Virus record (IMG/VR): IMGVR_UViG_3300044491_001600 | Span: 1-30,451 of that record | Strand: one strand, 5' to 3' | Length of the DNA stretch: 30,451 nucleotides | Origin: a virus | Part shown: positions 30,113-30,451 of the stretch, piece by piece | Numbering within the stretch: the stretch's first letter is position 1 | Layout: each line of letters begins with the position of its first letter | The notes under the pieces: model-generated | What the model was told of the DNA's origin: nothing | Databases searched by the model: none | The model's input: the letters and a program-made list of their open reading frames with translations, nothing else | Made by a program: the position numbers and the translations under genes

Positions 30113-30267
30113 GTTGGCAAGTTGTTACAACACATTTTGAAGGTGATAAAATATCGTATAGAGCAGTTCAATATAATGAGGCTCAGGTCATTGTAAAGGA
30201 GAGAAAATTTCTCACCGAAGAAGATGCAAATAATTATATTTTAAAATTGACAAGTGAAGAGAAATAG
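30109..30267 (+). CDS. Small unknown protein between sufB and sufC
   Basis: A 52-residue protein, [20 protein letters not shown], with an alternating beta-type beginning and a Lys/Glu-rich end. The ATG overlaps the sufB stop (ATGA) and the last 21 bases hold the sufC promoter -35 box. Not a known Suf protein. The segment [10 protein letters not shown] resembles a small beta hairpin. No function assigned. Confidence 0.55.
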   Translation: MSWQVVTTHFEGDKISYRAVQYNEAQVIVKERKFLTEEDANNYILKLTSEEK

Positions 30268-30275
30268 TATATAAT
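30247..30275 (+). promoter_or_regulatory. Sigma70-like promoter giving a predicted leaderless sufC mRNA
   Basis: TTGACA (30247-30252), 17 bases, TATAAT (30270-30275), then six bases before the sufC ATG. The -35 box lies inside the preceding 52-residue gene. Confidence 0.85.
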
Positions 30276-30281
30276 AACCTT

Positions 30282-30451
30282 ATGTTAAAACTACAAAATT
30301 TTAGTATTAAAGATATATTCAGCAATGTTGATATTACCTTTGAAGAAGGTAAAACCTATGTTGTTATGGGTTCTAATGGTGTAGGTAAAAGTACATTGTT
30401 ACATGGTATTATGGGAAGACCTGACTTAGATGTGTCTGGTGATGTAGAGTT
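30282..30451 (+). CDS. sufC: SufC, ABC-type ATPase of the SUF complex (partial)
   Basis: The first 56 residues of SufC, open at the window edge. It starts MLKLQNFSIKDIFSNV and has Walker A GSNGVGKS (30-37; usual form GPNGSGKS) and then LLHGIMGRPDLDVSGDVE, the SufC-type continuation I-M-G-x-P...S-G. SufC hydrolyses ATP to drive the SufBCD scaffold. Signature C, Walker B and H-loop lie beyond the window. It has its own promoter (30247-30275) and no leader. SufD, SufS or SufE may follow outside the window. Confidence 0.92.
   Translation, partial: MLKLQNFSIKDIFSNVDITFEEGKTYVVMGSNGVGKSTLLHGIMGRPDLDVSGDVE

Noticed and set aside
1-30451. tRNA genes, CRISPR arrays, transposases or integrase
   Set aside because: None seen by eye on either strand: no T-loop GTTCRANTC clover pattern, no regularly spaced repeats beyond those listed, and no recombinase motifs.
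28164-30451. Right end as a piece of bacterial chromosome
   Set aside because: The clpS-sufB-sufC order with bL33 and a 52-residue unknown is not a usual chromosomal suf operon, overlaps and base use match the rest, and the same promoter styles continue. Kept as an open alternative, not the preferred view.

Overview
This window looks like part of the genome of a tailed, T4-like phage from a marine, AT-rich setting. The main evidence is a T4-type lysozyme with the E/D/T triad at T4 spacing, repeated copies of an 8-base box resembling the T4 late promoter (GATAAATA or TATAAATA) in front of genes, tightly packed genes with 1-4 base overlaps, and several small proteins of types that recur in marine myoviruses. 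Nothing here is a chromosomal housekeeping operon in its usual setting, and no tRNA, CRISPR array or insertion sequence was seen. A bacterial island of phage origin cannot be excluded from sequence alone. The host is probably a Gram-negative aerobe, because the window encodes an outer-membrane beta-barrel protein and a periplasmic-type cytochrome c.

Layout. Positions 1-8606 are all on the minus strand: a partial nucleotidyltransferase fused to an acidic tail, a small cupin, a 688-codon virion-type protein, a likely 2OG-Fe(II) oxygenase, several small basic or coiled-coil proteins, lysozyme, a small membrane protein, a probable structural protein and an SGNH hydrolase. From 8635 to 13011 the plus strand carries UvdE, a 7Fe ferredoxin, a second SGNH protein, a SleB-type cell-wall hydrolase, a thermonuclease, an LSm-like protein and QueD. 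One unknown gene (13110-13640) is on the minus strand. From 13665 to 20220 there is a dense plus-strand run: two membrane/coiled-coil proteins, ClpX, an extended ribosomal protein bS21, a nucleotidyltransferase-cupin fusion, cytochrome c, a ferritin-like protein, a TagD-like cytidylyltransferase and another cupin. From 20231 to about 23500 there are singly promoted units (winged-helix protein, outer-membrane protein, small membrane protein, unknown protein) and a possible nuclease. Small unknown proteins follow to 26225, then one minus-strand gene (26194-27138).

The right end begins with about 475 bases without a gene (27184-27658) that fold by eye into a chain of hairpins, a strong candidate for a structured RNA. 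It is followed by Hsp20, ribosomal protein bL33, ClpS, SufB, a 52-residue protein and the start of SufC.

Taken together, the window carries host-type machinery for four jobs: protein quality control (ClpX, ClpS, Hsp20), translation (bS21, bL33), iron, Fe-S and electron transfer (FdxA, cytochrome c, ferritin-like protein, SufB, SufC), and surface remodelling (outer-membrane protein, lysozyme, SleB). Two promoter systems are visible: sigma70-like promoters, many with an A-tract plus GGTTGAC at -35, and T4-late-like boxes. Three genes (uvdE, queD, sufC) have their -10 box exactly six bases from the ATG, which predicts leaderless mRNAs.
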